Shown one piece after another: positions 1 to 8,516 of a stretch of 37,721 nt of DNA. The notes beneath the pieces were generated by a model. That model was not told the origin of the DNA and searched no databases. It saw nothing but the letters and a program-made list of their open reading frames with translations. Where the stretch lies: contig NZ_CH672427.1 of assembly GCF_000153205.1 (NCBI RefSeq), positions 1,396,780 to 1,434,500 on the forward strand, read 5' to 3'. The position numbers and the translations under genes are program-made. How positions within the stretch are numbered: the first letter of the stretch is position 1; each line of letters starts with the position of its first letter. This stretch comes from Nitrococcus mobilis Nb-231. GTDB lineage: Bacteria > Pseudomonadota > Gammaproteobacteria > Nitrococcales > Nitrococcaceae.

Positions 1-409
1 CACCCAGACTTACCCCTACAATAATATCGCCAAATTCGTTGACGGGTGAGAGAGCGTTGCATTGCCACACACCTGATCAATAAGGCGGGGTTCTCGCGTA
101 GGACGGCCCAGACCGGCGCAGTGGTGTTGAGTGGGCTCCGGCCGGTGCCTCGCCGCCACGGTGCGGGCACCGTGTGATTGATCGCCGCAGGCGATGGTGG
201 CCTCATAGGGCTTGAGGGAGGTTATGCGACTGGAGCCCGGGATGGGCGTAGCATGAAGCGTTGCCGAGGTTTTCGGTGAGCGCACCGCGCTGGAAGTGGC
301 TTGCATTGATCGGATGTGTTTCAACATCTACTAGCCGATGCTGTAGGCTGAAGGTGGGATCGCCTACTCCTTTCGTCAGCACCGAGGGCACCCGTTCGCC
401 TCCTCGTCG
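1..409. other. No gene recognised
   Basis: I see no coding region here that I can support. Open frames on the minus strand have proline/arginine/histidine-rich translations typical of shadow frames in GC-rich DNA. The stretch lies immediately upstream of a decayed gene and may be old transposon or intergenic sequence. Confidence 0.4.
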
Positions 410-1295
410 TTGATGGCGCCGATGAGCCGATCCTTCGTGGCGGCCATGGAACGATTTGCCAGACAAGGGGGTATCGGCGTCGTGCCCTTCAAGAAGGGCA
501 AGCGCAAGGGCACTCTCGCACAGCGCTACCCCAAGGCCTTCAAGGGAAGGGCTGCTCTTCCTCGGCAAGGCGCAGGAGAAAGCCCCGGTGGTGCGCACCG
601 AGCGGCGTACCCACGCCTACACCGGCCAAAGCTATACCTGGCTGGTTTTCTCGACGGCAATGGTTAACCACTATTACGTCTATGCCGTGGACGCGGACTT
701 CGGGCCGTTTTTCTTGAAGTTCTGCTGCCATTTTCCCCACAACGCCAAGCTATGTATCAATGGCCACGAGTATGTGAAGCGCCAGCTCGCCAAGCGCGGC
801 ATCGGCTTCGAGGCCCTCGACAACGGCATTCTCTCCTGTGCAGACCTCGAGCGGCTCGATTGGATCTGTTGCGAACTCACCGCGGCGCGGATCGACGCGT
901 TGCTGCGCAAGTGGCTGCGCCGCCTGCCGCAATCGTTCACCGCGGCCGACCGCGCCGCCGGCTTTCGCTACGATCTGTCCATCGTGCAGGCGGAGTTCGC
1001 GCTCACCTAGATGTTCGACCGAGCGCGCGCCGGGCGGGTGTTCTTCGAGCAGGTCATCCGCGAGAACATCGACCTCGGATGCCCTGATCAAGTGCAGCTG
1101 ATCTTCGATCGGCGCATCACCCGGGGCGTATGACCTACGATCTGCGGCGGTTGCGCCAACACGGGCTCATCGAGCGCATCCCTCACACCCACTGCTACCG
1201 GGTCATCGACTTCGGCTATCACAGTGCGCTGGTGTTCACCCGCATCATGAATCGCGTCCTCATCCCAGCGCTCGCCAGCACGCATAATCCGAACC
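410..1295 (+). pseudogene. Remnant of a conserved uncharacterised protein
   Basis: Pieces of one protein can be read in successive frames. A short N-terminal piece starts near 419 (MERFARQGGIGVV). A long central piece runs to a TAG at 1008-1010 and includes TAMVNHYYVYAVDADFG, INGHEYVKRQLAKRG and FRYDLSIVQAEFALT. Reading continues past the stop (MFDRARAGRVFFEQVIREN), and a C-terminal piece starts at 1130 (MTYDLRRLRQHGLIERIP). From memory these match, in order, a widespread family of roughly 400-500-residue hypothetical proteins of unknown function. The part between the central and C-terminal pieces is much shorter than in the family, so there is an internal deletion besides a frameshift near 500-560 and the stop. 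The C-terminal piece resembles a winged helix, which does not prove DNA binding. Surely not functional as one protein; family recognition is moderately sure. Confidence 0.6.
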
Positions 1296-1437
1296 CGCCG
1301 GCACCCACCCGGCGAGCCGCGTCGCTGAGCTCACCCCCCGACGGTGGAAAGTCCACCTCGCAAGCCAGCCCCTACGATCCGGTATCGATCGCATCGGCAA
1401 TAACGCCGGCGTTTGATCGATTATCTTCGGCTTGCGC

Positions 1438-1854
1438 TCAAAAGTACTGGCAATGGTCCGCGCGCGCCGCCTTTTCCGTCAAAAACCAGCCGGGATCGAC
1501 GATGCCCTTCGCCTCCGGGATGAGCTTGGACTCGTCGACTTCGAAGGTCTTGGCCGCGTAGGCGCACCCGTATAGTCCGACCCTGCTGGTACCCGCGAGC
1601 CGCTGCAGAAACTCGCCGATGTCCGTCGGGGCGCCCTCTTCCCTTAGCCGCTGGCGCAGCCAATCGGTTTCCGGAGCGTGGCGCCCCTCGACCGTGAGGG
1701 TGGATGCGCCTTCCTTGGTCAGCACCCGCACCGCCCACAGCACGAAGAGGATGTCCACTTCAACGCCGGTGGCGGCCTGCGTGTACGCAAAGGTCAGCGG
1801 AGTGAGCAGCTTGTCGTAGGCGTCCTCCCTGACCACAATCGCCAGATGTTTCAT
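1438..1854 (-). CDS. DsrE/DsrF-like family protein
   Basis: A 138-residue protein starting [16 protein letters not shown] chose the ATG at 1854 because the longer upstream frame is arginine-rich shadow sequence and a purine-rich site (GAGGAC) precedes this ATG. The pattern of a beta strand (LAIVVRED), a region with [20 protein letters not shown] and a late cysteine in [13 protein letters not shown] fits the DsrE/peroxiredoxin-like fold, in which such a cysteine can carry sulfur. Members act in sulfur relay or are uncharacterised. It lies 41 bases downstream of the methyltransferase on the same strand, so the two probably form an operon. No sulfur-oxidation genes are seen nearby, so a specific Dsr role is not claimed. 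Confidence 0.75.
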   Translation of the reverse strand: MKHLAIVVREDAYDKLLTPLTFAYTQAATGVEVDILFVLWAVRVLTKEGASTLTVEGRHAPETDWLRQRLREEGAPTDIGEFLQRLAGTSRVGLYGCAYAAKTFEVDESKLIPEAKGIVDPGWFLTEKAARADHCQYF

Positions 1855-1895
1855 CGTCTTGTCCTCGTGTGACGTGTATTGCTCGCTGCGACTTG

Positions 1896-2948
1896 TTACA
1901 CCCGTGCCTCGAGAATGAGGTTGAATGGCGTTTCCGTCGCGCGTCGGAATGATCCGAAACCGCCCTCGGTGACGACTTCGCGCAGCCGGCCTTCCCCGGC
2001 CTGGGCGCCTAGTGCCGCGCCGACCTCCTGGTCGAGCGAAGACGGCACGCACACGATCGTCGATGCCGCATAGTACAGGCGACCGACCGGGTTTAGGTTG
2101 TCCTCGAGCCTGTCGTGCGCGAAGGGCTCCACGATCATCCAGGTGCCGTCGGGTTTCAGCGATTGGCGCACGTGCGCCGCGGCGCCCGCCGGATCACCCA
2201 TGTCGTGCAGGCAGTCGAAGAAGGTCACGAGGTCGTAGTCGTTGCCGGGATACCCCTTGGCTGGGCTGGCCTCGAAGCGCAGGTTCTCCCCGGCGCCGTG
2301 CTCTGCCGCGTGCTTCGCGGCCTCCTCGATAGAAACGGGATGGAAATCGAAGCCGATGAATTCCGAGTTCGGAAACGCCTGCGCCATCATGACGGTGGTG
2401 TAGCCGTGTCCGCAGCCGACGTCTGCCACCTTCGCGCCGCGTTCAAGCTTCTCGACCACGCCGTCTAGGGTCGGCAGCCAGTGGTCGACCAGATTGGCCT
2501 GGTAGCTTGGGCGGAAAAAGCGGGCGACGGCACAGAACAGGCAGCCTGCCTGGCTGCCCCAGCCGACGCCGGCGCCGGTCTTGAACGCGGTCTCGACCTT
2601 CGGCTGGTTGTCCAGGTAGGCGGCCGCCGCGTCGAACGCGTCCACCATGTAGACCGGGCTTTCCTCATCCGCTAACACTGCGGCCTGCTCCGGGGGCAGC
2701 GTGAACCGCTCGCTCGCCGGATCGTAGGTAACGTAGCTCGAGGCAGCCTGGTGCGACAACCACTCGCGGACATAGCGCTCCGATAGGTGGGTGACTGCGG
2801 CCAGCTCGAGGGAGGTCATAGGGCCGCATTCCCGCATCGCCTTGTACAACCCGAGCCGGTTGCCGATGCGCACCGGCGCAATGCCAAAGGCGCCGCCAAG
2901 GTCGTTCAGCAACTGACCGATGAACGCGTTGAGTTTCTGCTCGTCCAT
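1896..2948 (-). CDS. SAM-dependent methyltransferase with N-terminal winged helix
   Basis: A 350-residue protein. Residues about 25-90 look like a winged-helix/dimerisation domain ([20 protein letters not shown]), as in small-molecule O-methyltransferases and Rv2258c-like proteins. Residues about 172-300 form a class I methyltransferase fold with SAM motif [10 protein letters not shown] (174-182), an acidic residue after beta 2 (FIGFDFHP) and [15 protein letters not shown] as the motif IV region. The start at 2948 (MDEQKLNAF) is preferred over the longer frame because conservation-like sequence begins there. It is divergent from the AraC-type gene at 3093, which may regulate it, and is followed by the DsrE gene. 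The substrate cannot be told from sequence. Cysteines GCLFCA at 136-140 are a local oddity. Confidence 0.85.
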   Translation of the reverse strand: MDEQKLNAFIGQLLNDLGGAFGIAPVRIGNRLGLYKAMRECGPMTSLELAAVTHLSERYVREWLSHQAASSYVTYDPASERFTLPPEQAAVLADEESPVYMVDAFDAAAAYLDNQPKVETAFKTGAGVGWGSQAGCLFCAVARFFRPSYQANLVDHWLPTLDGVVEKLERGAKVADVGCGHGYTTVMMAQAFPNSEFIGFDFHPVSIEEAAKHAAEHGAGENLRFEASPAKGYPGNDYDLVTFFDCLHDMGDPAGAAAHVRQSLKPDGTWMIVEPFAHDRLEDNLNPVGRLYYAASTIVCVPSSLDQEVGAALGAQAGEGRLREVVTEGGFGSFRRATETPFNLILEARV

Positions 2949-3092
2949 AACGTGCTCGCTAAATGGTTGTGAACAAAAAGTTTCATACAAGAATCTGAGC
3001 TTGATGGACGTGACTATGGAGTGAATGCGGTACACTGCCTACGGCCGGTTCACCGGCACTCTTGCCCGAAACGCCGCGGTTGAGGGGATGGG

Positions 3093-4062
3093 ATGGACGC
3101 ACTGTCGGATGTCCTGAGAGCGACTCGACTGAAAGGAGGCGTTTTTCTGCACGCGGAGTTTTCCGATCCGTGGTGCCTGAGCTCGCAGGTCTCGCCCGAG
3201 AACTGCGCCCGATTTCTGGACTCGGCTTCGGACATCATTCCCTACCACTACGTGCTCGAAGGTCGTCTGCGGGTTAAGACCAAGGACGAACCGGTGGTGG
3301 TGCTGGGTCCGGGCCAGGTCGTGCTGCTTCCGCGCAACGATCTGCACATTTTGGGCGGAGATCTGAGTCTGGCGCCGGTATCGGGCGACGATGTCGTGGT
3401 CCCGTCTACCGACGGCGGCCTCTCCACCATCCGACTCGGCGGCGACGGCGAACGCACGCGCATCATCTGCGGATTCCTCGGCGCCGAGAACCTGGACTGT
3501 AACCCCATCGTCAGCTCGCTTCCGTCGGTACTGGAGCTGGCTGTCGGTCAGGGCAGCGGCGCGGAGTGGATCCGCAGCACCTTCGCTTACGCCGCGGACG
3601 AGATTGCCGCAGGGCGCGGGTTCGGAAACCATTCTGGCTAAAGTTTCCGAGCTTTTGTTCGTGGAGGCGGTGCGCCGCTATGCCGAATCCCTGCCCGAAG
3701 ATCAGACCGGGTGGCTGGCCGGGCTCAAGGATCCGTATGTGGCGCGCGCGCTGGCGCTTTTGCACGCGCGCCTGAGCAAAGCCTGGAGCGTGGGCGAGCT
3801 GGGACGGAGAGTCGGACTGTCCCGCTCGGCGCTGGCGGACCGCTTCAATCAGGTCATCGGCTTACCGCCGATGCAGTACCTGACCCAGTGGCGGATGCAG
3901 TTCGCGGCCCAGGAGCTCCGCCACAGCAATAAGTCGATCATGCAGGTAGCGCTGGAGGTCGGTTACGATTCCGAAGCCGCGTTTGCCCGGGCGTTCAAAC
4001 GCGTGATGGGTAAACCGCCCGTAACGTGGCGCCGGCAGTCGGCGGGCACGGCAGCAGGTTGA
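3093..4062 (+). pseudogene. AraC-family regulator with cupin N-terminus, frameshifted
   Basis: The first frame (3093-3641) gives an AraC_binding/cupin_6-type sensor domain (IPYHYVLEGRLRVK, LGPGQVVLLPRNDLHIL). It stops at 3639-3641. Another frame continues the protein without a gap from about 3610 (ETILAKVSELLFVEAVRRYAE) to a C-terminal AraC double helix-turn-helix (WSVGELGRRVGLSRSALADRF; IMQVALEVGYDSEAAFARAFKR) ending at 4062. One base gained or lost in the GC-rich run near 3610-3625 restores a protein of about 320 residues. Family members with this layout regulate detoxification or metabolic genes, often adjacent ones. Here the divergent methyltransferase is the obvious target. It may be a real pseudogene or a sequencing error; the intact coding quality on both sides favours a very recent change or error. 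Confidence 0.8.
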
Positions 4063-4114
4063 CGCTTGAGGTGCAGGGCGTGCAATAGCGAGACTACTGC
4101 TTGGAATTCGGGTG

Positions 4115-4710
4115 GAGCGGAGCAGATCGCCACTTCGCGACTCGCTTTCATGGAGTGTTCGCGCCGAACAGCAAATACCGCGCGTGAATGACACCGGCCA
4201 AGCGGGGAAGGGGAGGCCGGCACCCGATGAGGAGCGATCCGGAGGAGCAGATACCGGCCGAACGCCGCACCGCGATGACCCCGGAGTCGAGTCCGGGGCA
4301 GGTTCTGGGCGCAGCGCCTCAAGCGGATCTTCGGGATCGATATCGACAAATCGGCAGGAAAGCCGATTTGCACAGCCGTAGGCTGCCGCGAAGCGGTCGG
4401 GCATAGGGATGTGCCCGATGAAACTTGCCCGGCTTGCGGTGTGGCGGTGCGAATCATCACCTGTATCGAGGATCCCGAGGTCATCGAGAAGATTTTCACT
4501 CACCTGGATACAAAAGGGGCTGAGTTCCGAGCCCCAAGGCGGCGGCCGTGCCGGGCGTCGCCTGTCCGGAAAACCGGCGGGAGGGGGGGCGCGCCGGCGA
4601 GGCCGCCGCCGGTGCGGATTCGGGGGGGGGGCGAGCCGCCGACCTGCACTGATGGGCGAGCCGGAGCGGCGAGTCGACGGCAGGTGCCGACGCTGATCAG
4701 GCGACAAGGC
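4115..4710 (+). mobile_element. Remnant of IS91-family transposase (C-terminal part)
   Basis: Fragments of the C-terminal region of IS91-type (HUH, Y2) transposases can be read in changing frames: FHGVFAPNSKYRA (about 4149-4187), then after a stop MTPAKRGRGGRHP and PAERRTAMT, then WAQRLKRIFGIDID (about 4304-4350), and CPACGVAVRIITCIEDP with VIEKIFTHLDTKGAE (about 4432-4525). The order matches the family end, which has a zinc-knuckle-like CPACG motif. There are stops, a small insertion and frameshifts, and no catalytic HUH region is present. It is dead debris. The tail after about 4530 is extremely GC-rich (runs of G) and reads as nothing recognisable. Confidence 0.7.
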
Positions 4711-4739
4711 TAATTTGTTCTGCACAGACAGGCCAGTCC

Positions 4740-4921
4740 TAGCCCAACTTAGCGGATTCGGCTGTTCTGAAACGCCAACTAATTGATTAATATAGGTGCA
4801 CACTCCAAAGGTCTTCACTACAACGGGTTTGCGGGGCTTATCCACAGACCGTCTTTTGATTTTCAAAAAGATTTTTCTTCGGCGCCCGCAAAATCCGGGG
4901 CGAATCCGCTAAGTTGGGTTA
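4740..4921. repeat. 182-bp miniature inverted-repeat element with TA ends
   Basis: Bases 4743-4760 (CCCAACTTAGCGGATTCG) are perfectly repeated in inverted orientation at 4901-4918. The match extends, with one mismatch, to TA dinucleotides at 4740-4741 and 4920-4921. Nothing coding lies between the repeats, and the interior is AT-richer than the surroundings. TA at both ends and short perfect inverted repeats are typical of miniature elements of the IS630/Tc1-mariner superfamily. It abuts the truncated end of an IS630-type transposase gene, so it either inserted into that gene or is an internally deleted relative of it. Confidence 0.7.
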
Positions 4922-5406
4922 GCTCGCGCCTGCAAGGCGGGAAACTCCTCGTGCAGCCATTCGCTAACCCGCAGCGGGTCCCGCTCGATGGCACGCCGCA
5001 ACGGTGAGAGCCCTAAGGTGCGTAGAATCCGCCCGACCGAAACTTTCGAGAGGGCCACTCCGAACTCCTTACTGGCCAGCTCCCGCACCAGCGCCAGCGT
5101 CCACAGCGCAAACGGAAAAGCATATTGACGCGGGTCCGACCAAGTCACCATGCGGTAGAGCTTCTGTAGTTGCTCTGCCGTGAGCTTCGACTTCGCCCCA
5201 GGCCGAGGCTTACGCTTAAGCGCCTCGCAGCCACCGTTGTGATACTTCTCCAACCAGCTGTAGATCGAGCGCCGGTTGATATCCAAATCCTTCGCCAGCC
5301 GCTCTGGCGAAAAACCCTTGTTCAGCATCCGCCCTACCCGTAGCCGGGTCGCCTCTTTTCCAGCACCATCAAGACGCCGACCGTCCGTTTCGCGCTTGTA
5401 TTTCAT
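4909..5406 (-). pseudogene. Truncated IS630-family transposase (N-terminal half)
   Basis: A 165-residue frame with a helix-turn-helix (FSPERLAKDLDINRRSIYSW, about 34-53), a second DNA-binding region (KLTAEQLQKLYRMV) and FGVALSKVSVGRILRTLGLSP (about 115-135), all typical of the N-terminal half of IS630-family transposases. The family continues into a DDE catalytic domain after a sequence like the EWLHEEFPALQARA seen here. Instead the frame runs into the inverted repeat of the 182-bp element and ends three codons later. The catalytic half is absent, so it is inactive. It could be the orfA of a two-frame IS630, but no orfB follows. Confidence 0.8.
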
Positions 5407-5482
5407 GCGGATAAAATAGCAAGCGTGGCTTTCTTAATAAAAATATTAGTGTTTTTACCGGCTAATACGGATAAATAAAAAT

Positions 5483-6373
5483 ATGCATCAAGTTGCACAA
5501 TGGCCAATTTTTATTGCTCTCGTTCTCTATGTAATCACATTTCTCTCAAGGAATATCAAGAACATTGAGTTCAAAAATACAGCGGTTTCGGTTTGGTGGT
5601 TAACTTTATCAGTATTATTAATTTGGCTCATATTATTTGGCTTTATTTCAGCTGTAGCGGTTAATATTATTCTGCTTCTTACTATTTCCTTGGTTATTTT
5701 AGAGAGCAAGCACTCAAACTATTTTCGCGTTTCTGTAGGCATTTTTTCTTTCCTTCTATTTCTCGTATTAGGATTTCACTTAGTACCCGGTTTCGAAAAC
5801 ATACTAGTAATTGAAGATCAAGCTTTAAAAGGTTATTCGGCAAAATTCTCGTCCTACTTGAACTTTGATAAAGCGCTAGCAGGCTTGGTATTCTATCTGG
5901 TGACAGTCCCCCGTTCATATCAAGTTAAGTTTACACATATTATCTGTGCTTTTGTGATTACGCTTATTACCGCATCAATCGTGTTGTTTACCGGTATAAA
6001 ATTAGGTTTAATTGACTTTAATACTGACTATGCCTTCGGTGCTGAATTCTTTTGTTTTTTCATCCTAAATCAGATACTCGTCGTTGCAATGGCTGAAGAA
6101 GTGTTTTTTAGAGGATTCATTCAGGGCAAATTGTATTTATTATTTACATCCAACAAGCTGTTGCTGAAGACAATACCATTATCAATCACTTCAATTTTGT
6201 TTGGTCTGGTTCATTTTGGCGGCGGAGTTGAATATGTAGCGCTGGCAACTCTCGCAGGATTTGGGTATGGGCTCGTCTATCAGCTGACTCGAAATATACA
6301 GCTTACAATTATTTCTCATGCATTATTCAATATGATCCACTTATTATTTTTTACTTATCCCTTATCAATTTAA
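5483..6373 (+). CDS. CPBP-family intramembrane glutamic endopeptidase
   Basis: A 296-residue integral membrane protein with about eight hydrophobic segments. The C-terminal half carries the CPBP (Abi, CAAX/Rce1-like) signature: EE(205-206)xxxR210 in AMAEEVFFRGF, FxxxH (F240, H244) and HxxxN (H279, N283). These residues form the active site of Rce1-type proteases in the membrane. Bacterial members process or protect against peptides such as bacteriocins; the substrate here is unknown. The gene is strongly AT-rich compared with neighbours and lies between an IS630 remnant and a DUF4338 remnant, which suggests recent acquisition. No strong ribosome site precedes the ATG at 5483, only AT-rich sequence, so the start is less certain than the family. 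Confidence 0.88.
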   Translation: MHQVAQWPIFIALVLYVITFLSRNIKNIEFKNTAVSVWWLTLSVLLIWLILFGFISAVAVNIILLLTISLVILESKHSNYFRVSVGIFSFLLFLVLGFHLVPGFENILVIEDQALKGYSAKFSSYLNFDKALAGLVFYLVTVPRSYQVKFTHIICAFVITLITASIVLFTGIKLGLIDFNTDYAFGAEFFCFFILNQILVVAMAEEVFFRGFIQGKLYLLFTSNKLLLKTIPLSITSILFGLVHFGGGVEYVALATLAGFGYGLVYQLTRNIQLTIISHALFNMIHLLFFTYPLSI

Positions 6374-6535
6374 TCATCAATAGATGCTCGAAACAGGTTT
6401 AATTTTTATAGTGTCTACCAACAATTCCCGGTGATTATCATAAGCATTGTAGAATCAATAGGCTATATATTATTTAAGTACGTTCTCGATAACTCTGGGC
6501 AGTAACGTACACCGGCAGCTTGGGCGGCGCGCCGA

Positions 6536-6790
6536 TCACTGGCAGAGCAACTGTTGGAACCTGCGGTGCAGGGGATAGACCCAGATGGTTTTCTTGGGCC
6601 GTAGGGTGCGGCAGTGCCCATCGAGTTTCCCGCGTCCGGTGGTGATGCCCACGCCGGTCCAGCTGGCGGCCTGATAGGCGATGCCGCGAAAGCGGGGCTG
6701 CTCGACGAAAATCTCCAGCAGGAGCGGGTGGTAGGCGTGCTGGCGTGGCCAGTCCGCGGCGATGCGCCGGGCAGCGGCTGATAGCCGAGG
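6536..6790 (-). pseudogene. C-terminal fragment of a DUF4338-type protein
   Basis: On the minus strand from about 6780 down to a TGA at 6538-6536 the frame reads ARRIAADWPRQHAYHPLLL, then FVEQPRFRGIAYQAASWTGV, GITTGRGK and WVYPLHRRFQQLL. This is the C-terminal end of the DUF4338 family, found with IS elements and also as a component of Druantia-type defence loci. No start or N-terminal part is present; the frame runs back into an IS3 fragment. It is a dead remnant and says nothing about defence here. Confidence 0.65.
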
Positions 6791-6806
6791 TGCTGGTAGC
6801 CCCCTC

Positions 6807-6930
6807 TGTCAGCATAGAAGTCCGGTCAGTTGATTTGGGAAACTTAACCTCTGAGGGAGCGGGCGGTGAGTGGAGCATGGGTCACTACAGCGAGGAATTC
6901 AAAGAGCAGGTGGTGCGCAAGATGATGCCG
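6807..6930 (+). mobile_element. IS3-family left-end fragment with start of OrfA
   Basis: At 6877 an ATG preceded by GAGGGAGC-type purine-rich sequence starts MGHYSEEFKEQVVRKMMP, the typical N-terminus of IS3-family OrfA. The homology stops abruptly at about 6930, where an MFS gene in the opposite orientation begins. The upstream 70 bases, starting near TGTCAGCATAG at 6807, probably are the terminal sequence of the element, but I could not find the other end. Only the first 18 codons of OrfA remain. Confidence 0.65.
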
Positions 6931-7322
6931 GCTGTGTTACCCGAAAGCGTCAATCCAACCAAACCGAATCCGACGATCGCAACACCTTGCACGACACAGC
7001 CTACGACATAGACGGTCTTGCGAATGCTGAATCGTCGAATCCGCGCCGAAATCAGGAGTTGCGGCAACATGGCAAGCGATTCACGCACGGGCACCAACAG
7101 GCCGATGGCCCAGGTTGGCGCACCGATCGCATCGAGCAGCCAGGCGAGCACGAGTTTGGCATCGGTAAGGCCTTCTCCGACCCTCGTCAGGCTCAGAGAC
7201 ACCACATGTAAGCCGTAGTTGCGTGGTTGCTCCCGACACGCGGACTCCGGGAGATCGCGACAAACTTGCGCCAGCTCGTCGTCGCCAACGAACAATCCAT
7301 GAAGGTTGTCGAAACCGTTCAT
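6931..7322 (-). pseudogene. MFS transporter, 3' end removed by IS3 fragment
   Basis: The frame starts at 7322 (MNGFDNLHGLF) and gives the first part of a major facilitator protein: a soluble lead, then TM-like segments (LVLAWLLDAIGAPTWAIGLL; TVYVVGCVVQGVAIVGFGLV) with the loop PVRESLAMLPQLLISARIRR between them. At about 6931 it runs into IS3 sequence in antisense and ends at 6885. Full MFS proteins have about 400 residues, so two thirds are missing. Its ATG overlaps the stop of the baeRF gene (TGATG at 7320-7324), so it was translationally coupled as the third gene of the acnA operon. Substrate unknown. Confidence 0.75.
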
Positions 7323-8470
7323 CAGAAGCGATAGATTGCGGCTGCACCGGTTCGTGTTGGCATTTTCTCGGTGGGGACGATGATTACGTCACCGCCTGAT
7401 CTGAGGGCGTATTCACCGAGGTCGTCCAGTACGTCGTCGATTTCCGGGTTGCTCAGATTGTCAGTTGCAATCGCACCGCTTGCGGCGTCGATGCGACCCG
7501 GAATCAGTCGATCGGCCTCGATCAGAAGCGTTTCGATTCGCCCGGCGATGGCGGCTTCGGCGATGCTGCTGAGATCATCCGCGCCGCGTCCGATTGACCT
7601 TGCCGCGCCAAATGCTTCTACAAAGCCGGCCAGACGTTTGAGGTAGTGCGGTTGCACCAGCAGCCATGCGCGTTCACGCAACACATCGATCGACAAAGCG
7701 TCGGGTTGACTATCGATCGCCTCGTCCATCAGATACGGGTTGCGGCTGACGGCGCGAAACAGATGATGATGTTGAGGCAAAGCCGCCAGTATCAGGCGCT
7801 GCCCCGATGGTTGCGAATAATGTTTCAGCACCGCCTGATCAACCACGCGAAAAAACCGCTCGGTGTCCCGGTCTTCGGCATCCTGCTTAACATCAGTGCC
7901 ATGACGTGCCACTGTGCTTATCCCAGTAGGACCGTATGCGCGGTGGGCACCCTCACGATCATCCGCCTTCTTTCCCAATTGCTCATCGGCCGTATAGGAC
8001 ACGCCTTCTATCGGCTCCAATCTGTACAGCGCGTCGCGATTGCCCTCATACACTGAGAAGGCGTTTCGGCTCAGACCGAGAATCTGGTAGCTATCGGCCG
8101 ATTGCACAATGCGCATGAGCGGTTTGGTATGAAAGCTGTCGGCGACGATCGCCAGCTCGACAACCGGCCGTGGCAGTCTGTACACGCGGAACAGGCTGGG
8201 CCCACCCAGTACCGCCAGTCCGCTCGCGGTGTGATCCCAAAAAGCCCGATCTTCGGCCAGTGCCTCGAATGGTCGCAGCAGGGCCGGGATGTCGTGTGAT
8301 TGGTACTTCTTGCGAAGGGTTTTCTCGATCGACTTCAAGAGGTTTCGAAACCGAATAGGGTCCTGCACGTTTGCGGGATGCTGCCGATGCGTTGGTTGAT
8401 AGAGTGAGAGACACGGTGGTTCGTGCGCGCTCAGTAAAACGGCTGGATAGTCTTGTGCCAATGAGTTCAT
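7322..8470 (-). CDS. baeRF-domain protein (release-factor-like fold)
   Basis: A 382-residue soluble protein starting at MNSLAQDYPAVLL (ATG at 8470, preceded by ATGAGGCTC as ribosome site). The longer frame extends back through aconitase sequence and is not used. CLSLYQPTHRQHPANVQDP near the N-terminus, a middle region with DSFHTKPLMRIVQ and FSVYEGNRDALYRLEP, and a C-terminal DVIIVPTEKMP with GAAAIYRF fit the bacterial archaeo-eukaryotic release factor (baeRF3/7-like) group. These proteins share the fold of eRF1 domain 2 and pelota and may act on ribosomes, but function is not established. It lies 46 bases after aconitase and overlaps the following MFS start by one base, so it is a middle gene in an operon. 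Confidence 0.75.
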   Translation of the reverse strand: MNSLAQDYPAVLLSAHEPPCLSLYQPTHRQHPANVQDPIRFRNLLKSIEKTLRKKYQSHDIPALLRPFEALAEDRAFWDHTASGLAVLGGPSLFRVYRLPRPVVELAIVADSFHTKPLMRIVQSADSYQILGLSRNAFSVYEGNRDALYRLEPIEGVSYTADEQLGKKADDREGAHRAYGPTGISTVARHGTDVKQDAEDRDTERFFRVVDQAVLKHYSQPSGQRLILAALPQHHHLFRAVSRNPYLMDEAIDSQPDALSIDVLRERAWLLVQPHYLKRLAGFVEAFGAARSIGRGADDLSSIAEAAIAGRIETLLIEADRLIPGRIDAASGAIATDNLSNPEIDDVLDDLGEYALRSGGDVIIVPTEKMPTRTGAAAIYRF

Positions 8471-8516
8471 GGTGGCGAGCCTCATATCGCTACGCATTTG
8501 ATCATCGATTGCGGGG

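Noticed and set aside
1-330. Group II intron-like 3' region suggested by GTGTG and a common spurious-frame style
   Set aside because: No domain V hairpin, no reverse transcriptase and no defined boundary could be found.
3862-4866. Long minus-strand open frame of 334 codons
   Set aside because: It is antisense to the AraC C-terminus and IS91 remnant, very rich in Arg/Pro/Ser, with no recognisable motif; a shadow frame in GC-rich DNA.
6536-6790. DUF4338 as evidence for a Druantia defence system
   Set aside because: Only a C-terminal fragment is present, with no other Druantia genes; DUF4338 also travels with IS elements.
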